Shown here: positions 43,520-52,585 of the stretch, one piece after another
Numbering within the stretch: the first letter of the stretch is position 1
How the letters are laid out: every line of letters begins with the position of its first letter
NCBI GenBank assembly: GCA_017507045.1
Contig: JAFWBP010000012.1
Span: 62,001-126,000 of the forward strand
Length of the DNA: 64,000 nucleotides
Direction: 5' to 3'
From: Clostridia bacterium
GTDB taxonomy: Bacteria; Bacillota; Clostridia; Christensenellales; Borkfalkiaceae
Translations under genes and position numbers: made by a program
The notes under the pieces: generated by a model
Database searches by the model: none
Seen by the model: the letters and a program-made list of their open reading frames with translations, nothing else
Told to the model about the DNA's origin: nothing

Positions 43520-45265
43520 TTATCTTGCAAACTGTGCGTGATATAGTTGCGAATAATATCCGCCCCGAGCAAGCAGCTCGGCGTGCGTGCCCTGCTCCAC
43601 GATATTGCCTGCGTTCATCACCAAGATCAAATCGGCAGATTGAATGGTGGAAAGGCGGTGCGCAACGATGAACGAGGTTCTCCCACGCATAAGTGCGGCG
43701 AATGCCTCCTGTACGAGTTTTTCGGTGTGCGTATCAATGTTGGAAGTAGCTTCATCGAGAATCAGCATGGGCGGGCGGCAAAGCATAACCCGTGCAATGC
43801 AAAGCAGCTGTTTTTGCCCTGCGGAAAGCACGCCTTCATCGGAAATGACGGTATCGTAGCCTTCCGGCAAGCGTAGGATAAAAGAATGTGCTTTCGCCGT
43901 TTTGGCGGCCTCAATCATCTCCTCTTCGGTGCAATCAGGGGCACCCATGACCAAATTCTCTCGCACGGTACCCGTTTTAAGCCACGTTTCCTGCAGCACC
44001 ATGCCAAAATTTTTGCGCAAGGAATCGCGTGTGATCTCACGGATATCGCGCCCATCTACAAAAATCGCACCGCCATCTACATCGTAAAAGCGCATAAGGA
44101 GGTTGATGAGTGTAGTTTTGCCACAGCCCGTGGGGCCAACGATGGCAACGCGCATCCCCGGCTTTACCTGCAAATTGAAATGCTCAATGAGCGGCCGCGC
44201 GGGATCATAGGAGAAAGAAACTTTTTCTGCGACAACCTCCCCCTTTGCTTCACCTAAAGAAGGAAGTTCTGCATCGGAAGGCTCTTCCTGCTCGTTGATA
44301 AGCGCAAAGAGCCTCCCTGCACAGGCAAGGGAATTTTGAAATTCGGAAAAGACTTCCGAAATTTCATTAAACGGCTTGGTATATTGGTTCGCGTATGATA
44401 GAAAAGTTGTGAGGTTTCCCACAGTAAACGCTGCACCCATGCCCGCTGTGGAGATCGTGAGAAGGCCGCCCGTGAGCGCAACTGCGGCATATACGAGAGA
44501 GTTGACGAAACGCGTTGTGGGGTTGGTAATCGAAGGGAAGAATACAGCTTTGAGAGAAGCTTCTCGAAGGGCTTCGTTCTTTTTGGCAAAGATCGCCGCG
44601 TTCTCATCCTCGCGAGAAAAAGCCTTAACGACTTTCAGGTTCCCGATCATCTCATCAACAAACGCCGATTCCTCTGCCCGCGCCTTCGTTTGCGCCTTAA
44701 ATGTATGATAGCTGCGCGCAGCGATAAATCGCGCTACGAAGAAGGAGAGCGGCGTGATGCAGAAAACAACGAGTGCGATTTCCCAGCGTATTGCGAGCAT
44801 GATTCCTAAAACGCCTGCGATTGTGAGCACTCCTGTAAAGAGCTGGGTAAAGCCCAAAAGAAGCCCCTCGGAGAACTGCTCGGCATCCGTTACGATAACG
44901 TTTGCAATGTCCCCATAGGCGCGGTTATCAACGTAGCGCAAGGGAAGCACGCTGAGCTTGGAGAAAGCTTCTCCTCTGATCTGCGCAAGCACACGAAAGG
45001 CGATGCGATTGTTCGTAAAGCTCATTACCCATTGGAAGAGCGCCGCCGCCACGGCAGAAAGTGCGATTGCTATTAAATTCCCTCTGAGCGCGCTCCAATC
45101 AACTTCTGCTTCGCCGAGAATGCAATCAATCGCTTTACCCGCAAAGTAAGGGGAAAGAAGCTGCCCCGCCACGACGACAAGCGCGGAAAATACGGTGAGT
45201 GCCAAAAGGTGCCCGTGCGGCTTTAAATAGCGGAGTATGCCCGCAAAGATTTCACGCTTTTTCAT
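43520..45265 (-). CDS. heterodimeric ABC exporter, active-site subunit
   Basis: 581-residue membrane-plus-ATPase half-transporter. Six helices occupy about 15-310. The ATPase has Walker A GPTGCGKTTL, signature LSAGQKQLL (altered from LSGGQ), Walker B LILDEATSNID with the catalytic Glu, and the switch His in VAHRLSTI. The start at 45265 has GGAGG upstream and overlaps the previous gene by 14 bp. It pairs with the gene at 45252-47003. Multidrug or lipid export is the usual role; the substrate is unknown. Confidence 0.93.
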   Translation of the reverse strand: MKKREIFAGILRYLKPHGHLLALTVFSALVVVAGQLLSPYFAGKAIDCILGEAEVDWSALRGNLIAIALSAVAAALFQWVMSFTNNRIAFRVLAQIRGEAFSKLSVLPLRYVDNRAYGDIANVIVTDAEQFSEGLLLGFTQLFTGVLTIAGVLGIMLAIRWEIALVVFCITPLSFFVARFIAARSYHTFKAQTKARAEESAFVDEMIGNLKVVKAFSREDENAAIFAKKNEALREASLKAVFFPSITNPTTRFVNSLVYAAVALTGGLLTISTAGMGAAFTVGNLTTFLSYANQYTKPFNEISEVFSEFQNSLACAGRLFALINEQEEPSDAELPSLGEAKGEVVAEKVSFSYDPARPLIEHFNLQVKPGMRVAIVGPTGCGKTTLINLLMRFYDVDGGAIFVDGRDIREITRDSLRKNFGMVLQETWLKTGTVRENLVMGAPDCTEEEMIEAAKTAKAHSFILRLPEGYDTVISDEGVLSAGQKQLLCIARVMLCRPPMLILDEATSNIDTHTEKLVQEAFAALMRGRTSFIVAHRLSTIQSADLILVMNAGNIVEQGTHAELLARGGYYSQLYHAQFAR

Positions 45266-47003
45266 GGCCTTCCTCCGATTGTGATTCGTAGATCTCCCGA
45301 TAGTGTGCGCAGTGTTGCATGAGCTCTTTATGGGTACCCATGCCCACGATGCGCCCCTCGTCAAGCACTAATATTTTATCTGCATTCATCACGGAAGCCA
45401 CTCGCTGGGATACGATGAACACCGTGCAAGTAAGCGTTTTTAGCGCCGCGCGAAGGTGTGCATCCGTCACGTAGTCGAGCGCGGAAGAGGAATCGTCTAA
45501 CACGAGAATCTCGGGGTTTTTCACGAGAGCGCGAGCGATCGTGAGGCGCTGGCGCTGTCCGCCCGAAAGGTTGCGCCCATCCTGCGCGATTTCGCCGCAC
45601 AAGCCGCCCTTTGCGGAAAGAACGTCCGCCGCCTGCGCGATATCCACCGCCCGAAGAAGCTCCTCATCCGTTGCGTTTTCCCGTCCCCACTTCAAATTTG
45701 ATGCAATGGAGCCGCGAAAGAGTACCGCTCTCTGGGGCACATAGCCAATTCGCTCACGAAGCGCTGTAACGGGAATATGGTTAACGTCCTCTCCGCACAA
45801 CTTCACGCATCCCTCCGTCGCCTCATAGAAGCGAGGTAAAAGACGAACGAGCGTAGATTTTCCGCAGCCCGTACCGCCGAGCACGCCGATCGTTTCCCCG
45901 CGGCTTGCTGTGAAGCTGATATTTTGCAGAGCAGGAGCGCCGCCTTCTGCATAGGTGAAGGATACGTTTTCAAAGGAAACGTGGGGCTTTTGCACGGTGC
46001 AGCTTTCGATGCCCTGCACCACCTCTGCCGCGGCTATAGGAGAGGCTAACTTTTCTCGCTCCCCTTCCGTATCCAATACAACGCCGATGCGCTTCATGCA
46101 GGAGACCGCCCTCGTGATCGTAACAATGAGGTTTGCAAATTTCACAAGCTCCACGAGAATGAGTGCGAGATAGTTATAGAGGGCAACAACGTTCCCCTGC
46201 CCCAGTGCACCGAAATCTACCCGAAGCGCGCCAACGGCGATGAGGGCGATCACCGCGATATTCACAAGTGCGTAAGTGATCGGCGCAGAGAGCGCGGCGA
46301 TCTTACCCACGCGCACCTGCTCCTCCGCGAGCAACACGCTCTTTTCTTTGAATGCAACGCGCTCTTTATCTTCCATGCGGAAGGCACGAATAACGCGTGC
46401 GCCCTTGAGGTTTTCCCGAGCGGAAAGATATATGCCATCGAGCTTTTCCTGCACAGCCCGATAACGGGGAATGCACAGCGCCATAACGGTGAACACGACG
46501 ATGGCAAGAAGCGGGATCACGCATAGAAATACAGTGCCTGCCCATACGTCGATGGCAAACGCCATCACCACCGCACCGAACACGACGATGGGTGAACGCA
46601 AAAAGAGACGGAGCGTCATATTGACTCCCGTCTGCACTTGATTCACGTCGCTCGACATGCGAGTGAGCATAGAGGAGGTACCCATGCCATCAATCTGCGT
46701 GAAGGAAAAAGATTGCATTCTATTGAAGAGACGGCCACGAAGCTCTGCGGAAGTACCCACAGCCGCTTTCGCCGCAAAGTACTGCGCGGTGAGCGCAAAG
46801 CCAAGCCCGATGAGCCCGAAGCCAACGAGCAGCAGGCAAGCATTTACGATGTAACCTGCATTCCCGCTTTTTACGCCGTTTTCAATTACCGCCGCTACGA
46901 CGAGGGGCACCACCAGCTCCATTCCTGCTTCGAGCAGCTTGAAAAGAGGCGCCAAAACCGCCTCGATCCGATAAGCTTTTAAACAGGAGAGCAGATGTTT
47001 CAT
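45252..47003 (-). CDS. heterodimeric ABC exporter, degenerate-site subunit
   Basis: 583 residues, the partner of the next gene. Six helices (about 15-305), Walker A GGTGCGKSTL, signature LSGGQRQRL (canonical). Walker B reads LVLDDSSSALD, with Asp replacing the catalytic Glu, and the switch His is Gln (VSQRVASV). Its nucleotide site is therefore expected to be slow or non-hydrolysing, as in BmrCD and TM287/288-type heterodimers. The start overlaps the CaCA exchanger stop (ATGA), so translation is coupled to it. Confidence 0.93.
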   Translation of the reverse strand: MKHLLSCLKAYRIEAVLAPLFKLLEAGMELVVPLVVAAVIENGVKSGNAGYIVNACLLLVGFGLIGLGFALTAQYFAAKAAVGTSAELRGRLFNRMQSFSFTQIDGMGTSSMLTRMSSDVNQVQTGVNMTLRLFLRSPIVVFGAVVMAFAIDVWAGTVFLCVIPLLAIVVFTVMALCIPRYRAVQEKLDGIYLSARENLKGARVIRAFRMEDKERVAFKEKSVLLAEEQVRVGKIAALSAPITYALVNIAVIALIAVGALRVDFGALGQGNVVALYNYLALILVELVKFANLIVTITRAVSCMKRIGVVLDTEGEREKLASPIAAAEVVQGIESCTVQKPHVSFENVSFTYAEGGAPALQNISFTASRGETIGVLGGTGCGKSTLVRLLPRFYEATEGCVKLCGEDVNHIPVTALRERIGYVPQRAVLFRGSIASNLKWGRENATDEELLRAVDIAQAADVLSAKGGLCGEIAQDGRNLSGGQRQRLTIARALVKNPEILVLDDSSSALDYVTDAHLRAALKTLTCTVFIVSQRVASVMNADKILVLDEGRIVGMGTHKELMQHCAHYREIYESQSEEGHEKA

Positions 47004-48004
47004 ACCAAGAATAAATATACATAGTACGCAATAAATGCAAGCACCATGACCGCGCCGGCGGGTTTTTTAAGCGATTTTTTGCTGAGCAAAATGAGAATTA
47101 AAAGAAGCACGGCGGCACCGAGTGCAACGAGCGCATCCACCAAATTCCCCGCAACCGTAAACGTGAGCGGATAGAAAAGAGAAGCTGCGCCTGCAACGAG
47201 CGCGATGTTGAAGATATTGCTGCCTATGATGTTTCCTACGGCGATATCCGTTTCACCCTTCTTGGCCGCGACAACGGAGGTGACGAGTTCAGGTAAGCTT
47301 GTTCCGATTGCAACAACGGTGAGCCCAATAATGCGTTCGGAAACGCCGAAGTATTCCGCAAGGCCGCGCGCACCATCTACGAGCAACGTGCCGCCACCCA
47401 CAACGCAAGCGAGCCCAACAAGCGTGAGCAGAACGAGGAACCAGGTTTTTTCTTCCATTTTAGCAAACCACTTCTGGAGCTTGCCACGCGGCTCCTCTTT
47501 TTCTTCCTCTATGGGGACTTCGCCGCGAGCGAGTTTTTCGCGTTGCTCCTTGCGCGCATTCCAAAAGAGAAGTGCCATATAGACGCACATTAGAATGAGA
47601 AGAATGAGCCCATCGTACCAGGCGAGCGCGTATCCCCACACGCCCAGCCCCACGAGCAGCGCGGAAAAGATGATGAGCGCCGGAATATCGAGGTGCATTG
47701 AGCTCTTTTGCACAGGCAGATTGTGAATGAGTGCAGAAACGCCGAGAATGAGAAGAATATTCACTATATTGCTTCCCACAACGTTCCCAATAGAGATATC
47801 TGTGGCGTGCTGAATGGCCGAAGTTACGGAAACGGCGAGCTCGGGCGCGCTCGTTCCGAACGCTACAATAGTAAGCCCAATGACGAGAGCCGGAATTTTT
47901 AGCTTTTTTGCAATGCCGGCAGCGCCCTCCACGAACCAATCCGCCCCCTTCACAAGAAGCGTAAATCCGATGATAATAAATGGAATAGAAACATAAAGAG
48001 GCAT
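47000..48004 (-). CDS. calcium/sodium antiporter, CaCA family
   Basis: 334-residue exchanger with ten predicted helices. The two inverted alpha-repeats carry the ion-site motifs GTSAPELAVSVTSA...GNVVGSNIVNILLILG and GTSLPELVTSVVAA...GNIIGSNIFNIALVAG. A charged cytoplasmic loop (EVPIEEEKEEPRGKLQKW) separates the halves. AAGGA lies about 9 nt before the ATG. It leads into the ABC pair by a 4-bp overlap, an unusual operon mix suggesting linked ion or efflux control. Confidence 0.94.
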   Translation of the reverse strand: MPLYVSIPFIIIGFTLLVKGADWFVEGAAGIAKKLKIPALVIGLTIVAFGTSAPELAVSVTSAIQHATDISIGNVVGSNIVNILLILGVSALIHNLPVQKSSMHLDIPALIIFSALLVGLGVWGYALAWYDGLILLILMCVYMALLFWNARKEQREKLARGEVPIEEEKEEPRGKLQKWFAKMEEKTWFLVLLTLVGLACVVGGGTLLVDGARGLAEYFGVSERIIGLTVVAIGTSLPELVTSVVAAKKGETDIAVGNIIGSNIFNIALVAGAASLFYPLTFTVAGNLVDALVALGAAVLLLILILLSKKSLKKPAGAVMVLAFIAYYVYLFLV

Positions 48005-48099
48005 ACTGTTTTTCCTTTATCGTGTAAATTTGATTATATGCACTTCTCTTCGAAAATTTTGCCGCATTGATAGCAATTCATATAGCGGTTTCACAAATT

Positions 48100-48690
48100 T
48101 TACAAGAGCCCTTCGATTAGGATTTTTATTGCGATGATGAGAAGTATGGCGCCCGGGAATTCCGATTTAACCGCGAACCTATCCCCCACTTTCTTACCCA
48201 AAAGAACTGCTGGCAGCACAAGAAGAAAGGTAACTGCACCTATCACTACGGAGCACCAAAGTGCAGACATGGGTAGGCCTTGCGCCGTTTCCACGGCGAG
48301 GAGCGTAACGCCGATGGCAAGCGCATCGAGGCTGGTTGCCACCGCCTGAACGAGGAGCTTGCCTACGCCGAGGGGTTTCAAGGACTCTTGCTCTTTCTCC
48401 TCTTTCTTTTCACGCCTTTCAAGAATTCCATCCACGATCATCTTTCCGCCGATGAAAAAGAGAATGGCAAAGGCAAGCCACGGTGCGATCTTTTCCACGA
48501 GCGTTGAAAAAGCGTATCCACAGTAGTATCCCAAAACGGGCATTAAAAACTGAAATAGCCCGAATGCTCCTGCCACTGCGAGAATTTTTCCCCACTTCAT
48601 GTGCGGTTCTGCCATGCCGTTCGTCATGCCCACGGCAACGGCGTCCATCGCGAGCGCAATGCTTATAAGCAGTATCTCCCAAATTTGCAT
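48100..48690 (-). CDS. mntP: manganese efflux pump MntP
   Basis: Six-helix Mn2+ exporter, 196 residues. The two family motifs are seen: ISIALAMDAVAVGMTNGM in helix 1 and VATSLDALAIGVTLLA in helix 4, each with the conserved Asp. The loop between helices 3 and 4 is highly charged (ERREKKEEKEQE). The start at 48690 has AAGGA 8 nt upstream and follows the riboswitch; the longer frame would begin inside the riboswitch terminator. Control by a yybP-ykoY riboswitch, with its own promoter, fits its role in manganese detoxification. Confidence 0.96.
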   Translation of the reverse strand: MQIWEILLISIALAMDAVAVGMTNGMAEPHMKWGKILAVAGAFGLFQFLMPVLGYYCGYAFSTLVEKIAPWLAFAILFFIGGKMIVDGILERREKKEEKEQESLKPLGVGKLLVQAVATSLDALAIGVTLLAVETAQGLPMSALWCSVVIGAVTFLLVLPAVLLGKKVGDRFAVKSEFPGAILLIIAIKILIEGLL

Positions 48691-48744
48691 AACTTTTTCC
48701 TTACTCTCCGCCACGGATTGCCCGCAGAGAGCGTGCGTATTATT

Positions 48745-48886
48745 TAAGAAAAAAGACCTACGCACGAAAATCCGTGCATAAGTCTCACCGTTTCATGCAG
48801 TACCCGCGCCTAACGCGCATGATGTGGACGCTGCCGCTCGCAAATTTTTTGCAAGCCGATTACTCCCCTATGACGCTTTGAGTGTA
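48745..48886 (-). promoter_or_regulatory. yybP-ykoY manganese riboswitch upstream of mntP
   Basis: The minus strand shows both conserved strands of the aptamer: ATAGGGGAGTAATC (about 48872-48859) and ACGGTGAGACTTATGC (about 48791-48776), with GC-rich arms between. The 3' strand AGACTTATGCACG can instead pair with CGTGCGTAGGTCT (48766-48754), giving a terminator with TTTTTT. Manganese binding should hold the aptamer and turn mntP on. Recognition is by motif and by the downstream gene. Confidence 0.9.
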
Positions 48887-48909
48887 GCACAGCGGCGCCG
48901 CTTTGTCAA
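48881..48909 (-). promoter_or_regulatory. promoter of the mntP riboswitch transcript
   Basis: Minus strand: TTGACA (48909-48904), 17-bp spacer, TACACT (48886-48881), placed directly upstream of the aptamer. Confidence 0.8.
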
Positions 48910-48913
48910 GCAT

Positions 48914-49162
48914 TTACACCTTCTTTTCCAGCCGCTTTATGCGGCTCATAGGAAAAGGTGCCGTCTGCGGCGTGCAAAGCTCAGTTTTGAGCACGCTTCC
49001 CTCCATAAGCCGATCGGCTTTCCCAAGAGGCGCGAGAACGCGATCTCCCACCTCCACCGCAAAGGGTGCGAGATACCAATAAGGCACGCCGAGAATTTCT
49101 ACCTTGGCAAAGAGATGAAGTCCGTTTTCAAAAAGCACTCCGCCGCTTAAAGAATGGATCAT
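48914..49162 (-). CDS. small conserved-looking protein, unknown
   Basis: 82 residues, not recognised. The sequence is mostly beta-like (LHLFAKVEILGVPYWYLAPF, then VEVGDRVLAPLGKADRLMEG), which resembles a small SH3 or OB-type barrel, and ends in basic RIKRLEKKV. A strong AAGGAG site precedes the ATG. It follows cardiolipin synthase by 14 bp, so it is the last gene of that operon. No function can be given. Confidence 0.65.
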   Translation of the reverse strand: MIHSLSGGVLFENGLHLFAKVEILGVPYWYLAPFAVEVGDRVLAPLGKADRLMEGSVLKTELCTPQTAPFPMSRIKRLEKKV

Positions 49163-49176
49163 ATGCTTCTCCTTTT

Positions 49177-50769
49177 TTAAAACAGAGGCGCGAAAAGTTT
49201 GGCGATTTCACATACCCACCGCCACACCACGCTCCGCTTGGCATCTTCGAGCGTTTGCTGTTTGGAGAGGGAAAACGTTGTAGCCATGTCTGCCTTCATG
49301 CTCTCCATGGCGCGCGTTTTATACATCAGCACGGCATCCTCAAAGTGATAGAGGAATGCACGGTAATCCAAATTGATCGTGCCCACGAGGGCAACGTCGT
49401 CATCCGCAAGCACCATCTTTGCGTGCATAAAGCCGGGCGTATATTCATATATTTTCACCCCGCCCTTGATGAGCGCCGCATAGTTGGACCGGGTGAGCGC
49501 GAACGCCACCTTCTTATCGGGAACGTGCGGCGTTACGATGCGCACATCCACGCCGCGCTGCGCTGCAAGCGTGAGCGCCTCGCGCATACGGTAATCAATG
49601 ATGAGGTAGGGCGTGGAAATCCAAACATATTTATTCGCACTGCTGATGATATTTACGTAAACATCCTCCCCCAAGTGCCGCTTGTAAAGCGGATGGGGGC
49701 CATCGCCGAAGGGCTGCACAAACCCCTCGTCCTCAAAATGCTCGTGCTTTTGCACAAGGAAGGGCGTGATATCCTCCACCTCCTTCTTCTGCATGCAGTA
49801 CAGGCGGTAAAAAAGAAGGGTGAGATTGTGTACCCCCGCCCCTTCGAGGCGCACCGCTGTATCCTTCCAATGCCCGAACGGCTGTACAGCATTCACGTAC
49901 TCATCGGCAAGGTTGATGCCGCCCGTGTAGCCCACCTTCCCATCAATGACGACGATCTTACGGTGATCACGGTTGTTGTGTACGCTCGTAACTACGGGCA
50001 CGAACGGGTTGAATTTGATGCAATCAATGCCCTTCTTGCGTAGCGTACGATGATAGTTGAGGTGTATCTTTCCCATGCATCCGATATCATCGTACATGAG
50101 GCGAACGATAACCCCCTCCTTTACCTTTCGCTCCAAAATTTCGAGAATTGCATTCCAGAATTCTCCACGCTCGATAATAAAATACTCGAGCAGTATATAC
50201 TTTTCCGCGTGCTCCAAATCCCCTAACAGGCGGTCGCGAAACTTTTCACCCACGGGGAAGTACTCCGTCTTCGTGCCCGCGTGGATGGCCGCAGAGGGGT
50301 TTGCCGTGCTGAGTGCAACGCTCACGGCAGACCAATGCCCCATTTTTGAACGTAGCTCCTCCGGGCTGCTTCCTTTTGCGGCACGCTCCTCGGTGATATC
50401 GAAAAGCGCACGGTAGAGACGGCGCTCTTTGCGCGAAGGGCGATGCCAGGAAAAGACGACGTAAATCGCCACCCCAAAGAGGTTCATAATTGTAATGCAC
50501 AGAAGCCAAGGGATCTTCGTTTCGGGCACCATGTCGCGATTGGCACAGTGCAAAACGGCTATCAGCACGATGATCCAACGCATAATCTCGAATCCGATTT
50601 CCATATGCTCCGTGTACTCCTCCAGTGCAGGAAAGAGCGCTACGAGCGCATTGCCCAGATAGTAAAAGCCGTAAACACTGATAAGATAGAGCGCTACGAA
50701 CATCAAAATGATGATAAGCGCTGTTAGCGGAAATCGGCTGAATATCCTTTTGAATACCTTATTTTTCAT
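49177..50769 (-). CDS. cls: cardiolipin synthase (phospholipase D family)
   Basis: Joins two phosphatidylglycerols to make cardiolipin. The 530-residue membrane protein has two or three N-terminal helices, then two HKD motifs: HNNRDHRKIVVIDGKVGYTGGINLAD and FMHAKMVLADDDVALVGTINLDYR. The second is canonical HxKxxxxD; the first reads HRKIVVID. The start at 50769 has GAGGC upstream, 9 bp after the stop of the previous gene; an in-frame start four codons earlier overlaps it. Confidence 0.94.
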   Translation of the reverse strand: MKNKVFKRIFSRFPLTALIIILMFVALYLISVYGFYYLGNALVALFPALEEYTEHMEIGFEIMRWIIVLIAVLHCANRDMVPETKIPWLLCITIMNLFGVAIYVVFSWHRPSRKERRLYRALFDITEERAAKGSSPEELRSKMGHWSAVSVALSTANPSAAIHAGTKTEYFPVGEKFRDRLLGDLEHAEKYILLEYFIIERGEFWNAILEILERKVKEGVIVRLMYDDIGCMGKIHLNYHRTLRKKGIDCIKFNPFVPVVTSVHNNRDHRKIVVIDGKVGYTGGINLADEYVNAVQPFGHWKDTAVRLEGAGVHNLTLLFYRLYCMQKKEVEDITPFLVQKHEHFEDEGFVQPFGDGPHPLYKRHLGEDVYVNIISSANKYVWISTPYLIIDYRMREALTLAAQRGVDVRIVTPHVPDKKVAFALTRSNYAALIKGGVKIYEYTPGFMHAKMVLADDDVALVGTINLDYRAFLYHFEDAVLMYKTRAMESMKADMATTFSLSKQQTLEDAKRSVVWRWVCEIAKLFAPLF

Positions 50770-50777
50770 ATGGTGCC

Positions 50778-51854
50778 TCAAACCCTTTCAAACACGGTGC
50801 ATCCACACGGTGCAAAAGTTTTTGTAAATTCCCCGTTAAGCATGACATCTGCACCGGGCACGTGCAGCTTTTTCAATGCGGATGCGCCGAGAAATGCTTG
50901 TGCGGAAATATCCTCCGCACGGAGTCCGCACACATCAATCTCTTCGATCGTATCGCAGGCATAAAACGAATATGGAGCGAGCTTTCCGCCCGTGATCCTC
51001 ACGTGGCGCAACGTTTTTGGAACGCGGTACTCGCCCGCATCCTCCCACAGATATGCAAACTCACCGATATACGCACTCCCCGAGGCGTTTATTGCACTGC
51101 CCGCATACGGCAATGTGAGCGAAACGAGGCTCTTACATGGTAAAAGGGCACCCATGTCCGCAAAGGAGCTCTCGGAAAGAGTGAGCTCCGTGAGGTGAGG
51201 AAGGGCTGCAACCAGCCTTCTGCCGCCAACGCCATCGAGGTAGAGCGCGCCGCCCTCTGCACAGTAGGGCGCCTCTGTGGCGATTTCTTCCACTTCACTT
51301 TCCATGAGATCGCGCGCCGAAACCTGTGCATTTGCCGTAAGCCGAAGTTTACTCGCTCCAACAGATGTTAAATATCCGCTCGGAAGCCCTCCCTCAAGAA
51401 GAACGAGTTCTCTTGCAAAATATGGAACCACATGTTTTACACGTTCGCCATCAAACGCAAAAGCGCCCGAAGTATAAAATATAGTTTCGCCATAGCGCCT
51501 GTACAGTGCGGTACGCTCGAGCTTAGAGAGGCCACCCATGTCCAGGGTTACAAGTTCGAAAAGATTCCCTTGTGAAAAAACGGCATAGGCATGCCTGAAT
51601 CTGCTCCCTGTTTCGATCACTCCAACGTGCGCCCCTCGCTTTAGTTCGAGATTTCCATCGGCTCCGATTCCGATGAGGGCGGCGTACGCACTTGCATAAC
51701 TCTCTTCCGCATAGCCATCATCCCAAATGCAACGATAAACTTCTCTCTCGGAAGAAAGCGCGTGCGGAAGAGGAAAGATGAGCATCGCCAGCGAAGAGAA
51801 CACGAGTGCCACGGAAAGAGCGAGAGCGCCTAACTTGCGCCAAAATTTTACCAT
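50778..51854 (-). CDS. secreted leucine-rich-repeat (BspA-like) protein
   Basis: 358-residue exported protein. A signal or anchor helix (about 8-30) is followed by a region of unknown fold and then LRR_5-like segments in the C-terminal half: LPHLTELTLSESSFADMGAL, CKSLVSLTLPYAGSAI, PKTLRHVRITGGKLAPYSFY, CDTIEEIDVCGLRAEDISAQAFLG and ASALKKLHVPGADVML. Such repeats usually bind proteins. The ATG lies within the end of trmL (7-bp overlap) with no Shine-Dalgarno, so translation is coupled. Function unknown. Confidence 0.75.
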   Translation of the reverse strand: MVKFWRKLGALALSVALVFSSLAMLIFPLPHALSSEREVYRCIWDDGYAEESYASAYAALIGIGADGNLELKRGAHVGVIETGSRFRHAYAVFSQGNLFELVTLDMGGLSKLERTALYRRYGETIFYTSGAFAFDGERVKHVVPYFARELVLLEGGLPSGYLTSVGASKLRLTANAQVSARDLMESEVEEIATEAPYCAEGGALYLDGVGGRRLVAALPHLTELTLSESSFADMGALLPCKSLVSLTLPYAGSAINASGSAYIGEFAYLWEDAGEYRVPKTLRHVRITGGKLAPYSFYACDTIEEIDVCGLRAEDISAQAFLGASALKKLHVPGADVMLNGEFTKTFAPCGCTVFERV

Positions 51855-52339
51855 TTTAACCGGTGCAACTCCCCTTTCGTTAATAGCCCGGCATAGCCGT
51901 TTTGGCGCAAGCCTTCGTACACGGCAATTGCTACGCTGTTGGAAAGGTTCAACGAGCGCCGATCTTCCAACATGGGAATGCGCACACAGCTTTCTTTATT
52001 CGCCACGAGAAGTTCTTCTTTAAGTCCTGCAGTTTCCTTTCCAAATACGAGGACCGCACCCTGCACAAATTCGGCTTCGGAATATATGCGCTCGGCCTTC
52101 GTCGTAAAAAAATATATGGGCGCGCCCGCAAGCGAAGCAAGAACTTCCTCTATGGAATCATGCACACGCACCTCAACGAGATGCCAATAATCGAGCCCCG
52201 CACGCTTTAAATACTTATCGGAAAGCTCAAAGCCGAGTGGCTTCACGAGGTGCAGCACGCACCCCGTTGCCGCGCAGGTGCGCGCAATGTTACCTGCATT
52301 CTGCGGAATTTCCGGCTCTACAAGAACAATATGAAACAT
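51848..52339 (-). CDS. trmL: tRNA (cytidine/uridine-34-2'-O)-methyltransferase TrmL
   Basis: SPOUT methyltransferase that modifies the wobble base of tRNA-Leu. The 163-residue protein has the family motifs VEPEIPQNAGNIARTCAATG, KAERIYSE-region FTTKAERI, LVFGKETAGL and MLEDRRSLNLSNSVAIAVYEGLRQ, containing the SAM-binding knot. The start at 52339 (MFHIVLVEPE) matches the family. The -10 box TACAAT ends 6 nt before this ATG and there is no Shine-Dalgarno, so the mRNA is probably leaderless. An upstream TTG at 52357 would precede transcription. Confidence 0.95.
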   Translation of the reverse strand: MFHIVLVEPEIPQNAGNIARTCAATGCVLHLVKPLGFELSDKYLKRAGLDYWHLVEVRVHDSIEEVLASLAGAPIYFFTTKAERIYSEAEFVQGAVLVFGKETAGLKEELLVANKESCVRIPMLEDRRSLNLSNSVAIAVYEGLRQNGYAGLLTKGELHRLKW

Positions 52340-52345
52340 AGCTAT

Positions 52346-52374
52346 ATTGTAATACAAATTTTCAAGTTTGGCAA
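52346..52374 (-). promoter_or_regulatory. trmL promoter, predicted leaderless
   Basis: Minus strand: TTGCCA (52374-52369), 17-bp spacer, TACAAT (52351-52346), then six bases and the ATG. The remainder of the gap to 52527 is AT-rich with repeated CGATAT motifs and shows no gene. Confidence 0.65.
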
Positions 52375-52527
52375 GCCAAAAACAGATATTCGAAAAAACA
52401 TTTTCTTCACAAAGCGTAAGCCCCGCCCCTTCTATGATGGGAAGTGCGATATCGATATATTTCGATATTCATCTAAATATATTTATTTTTAGCTTTATAT
52501 TGCGTTTTTTATTGATAAATAGCAAAA

Positions 52528-52565
52528 TTATCCGCTATTTCGATTAATATCGAAATAGCGGATAA
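52528..52565 (-). terminator. terminator of sleB-ypeB, 17-bp perfect stem
   Basis: TTATCCGCTATTTCGAT and ATCGAAATAGCGGATAA pair exactly around TAAT. On the minus strand TTTTGC follows. It lies 20 bp past the ypeB stop. Confidence 0.7.
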
Positions 52566-52585
52566 CAAATTTCCTTTTCCTTTCT

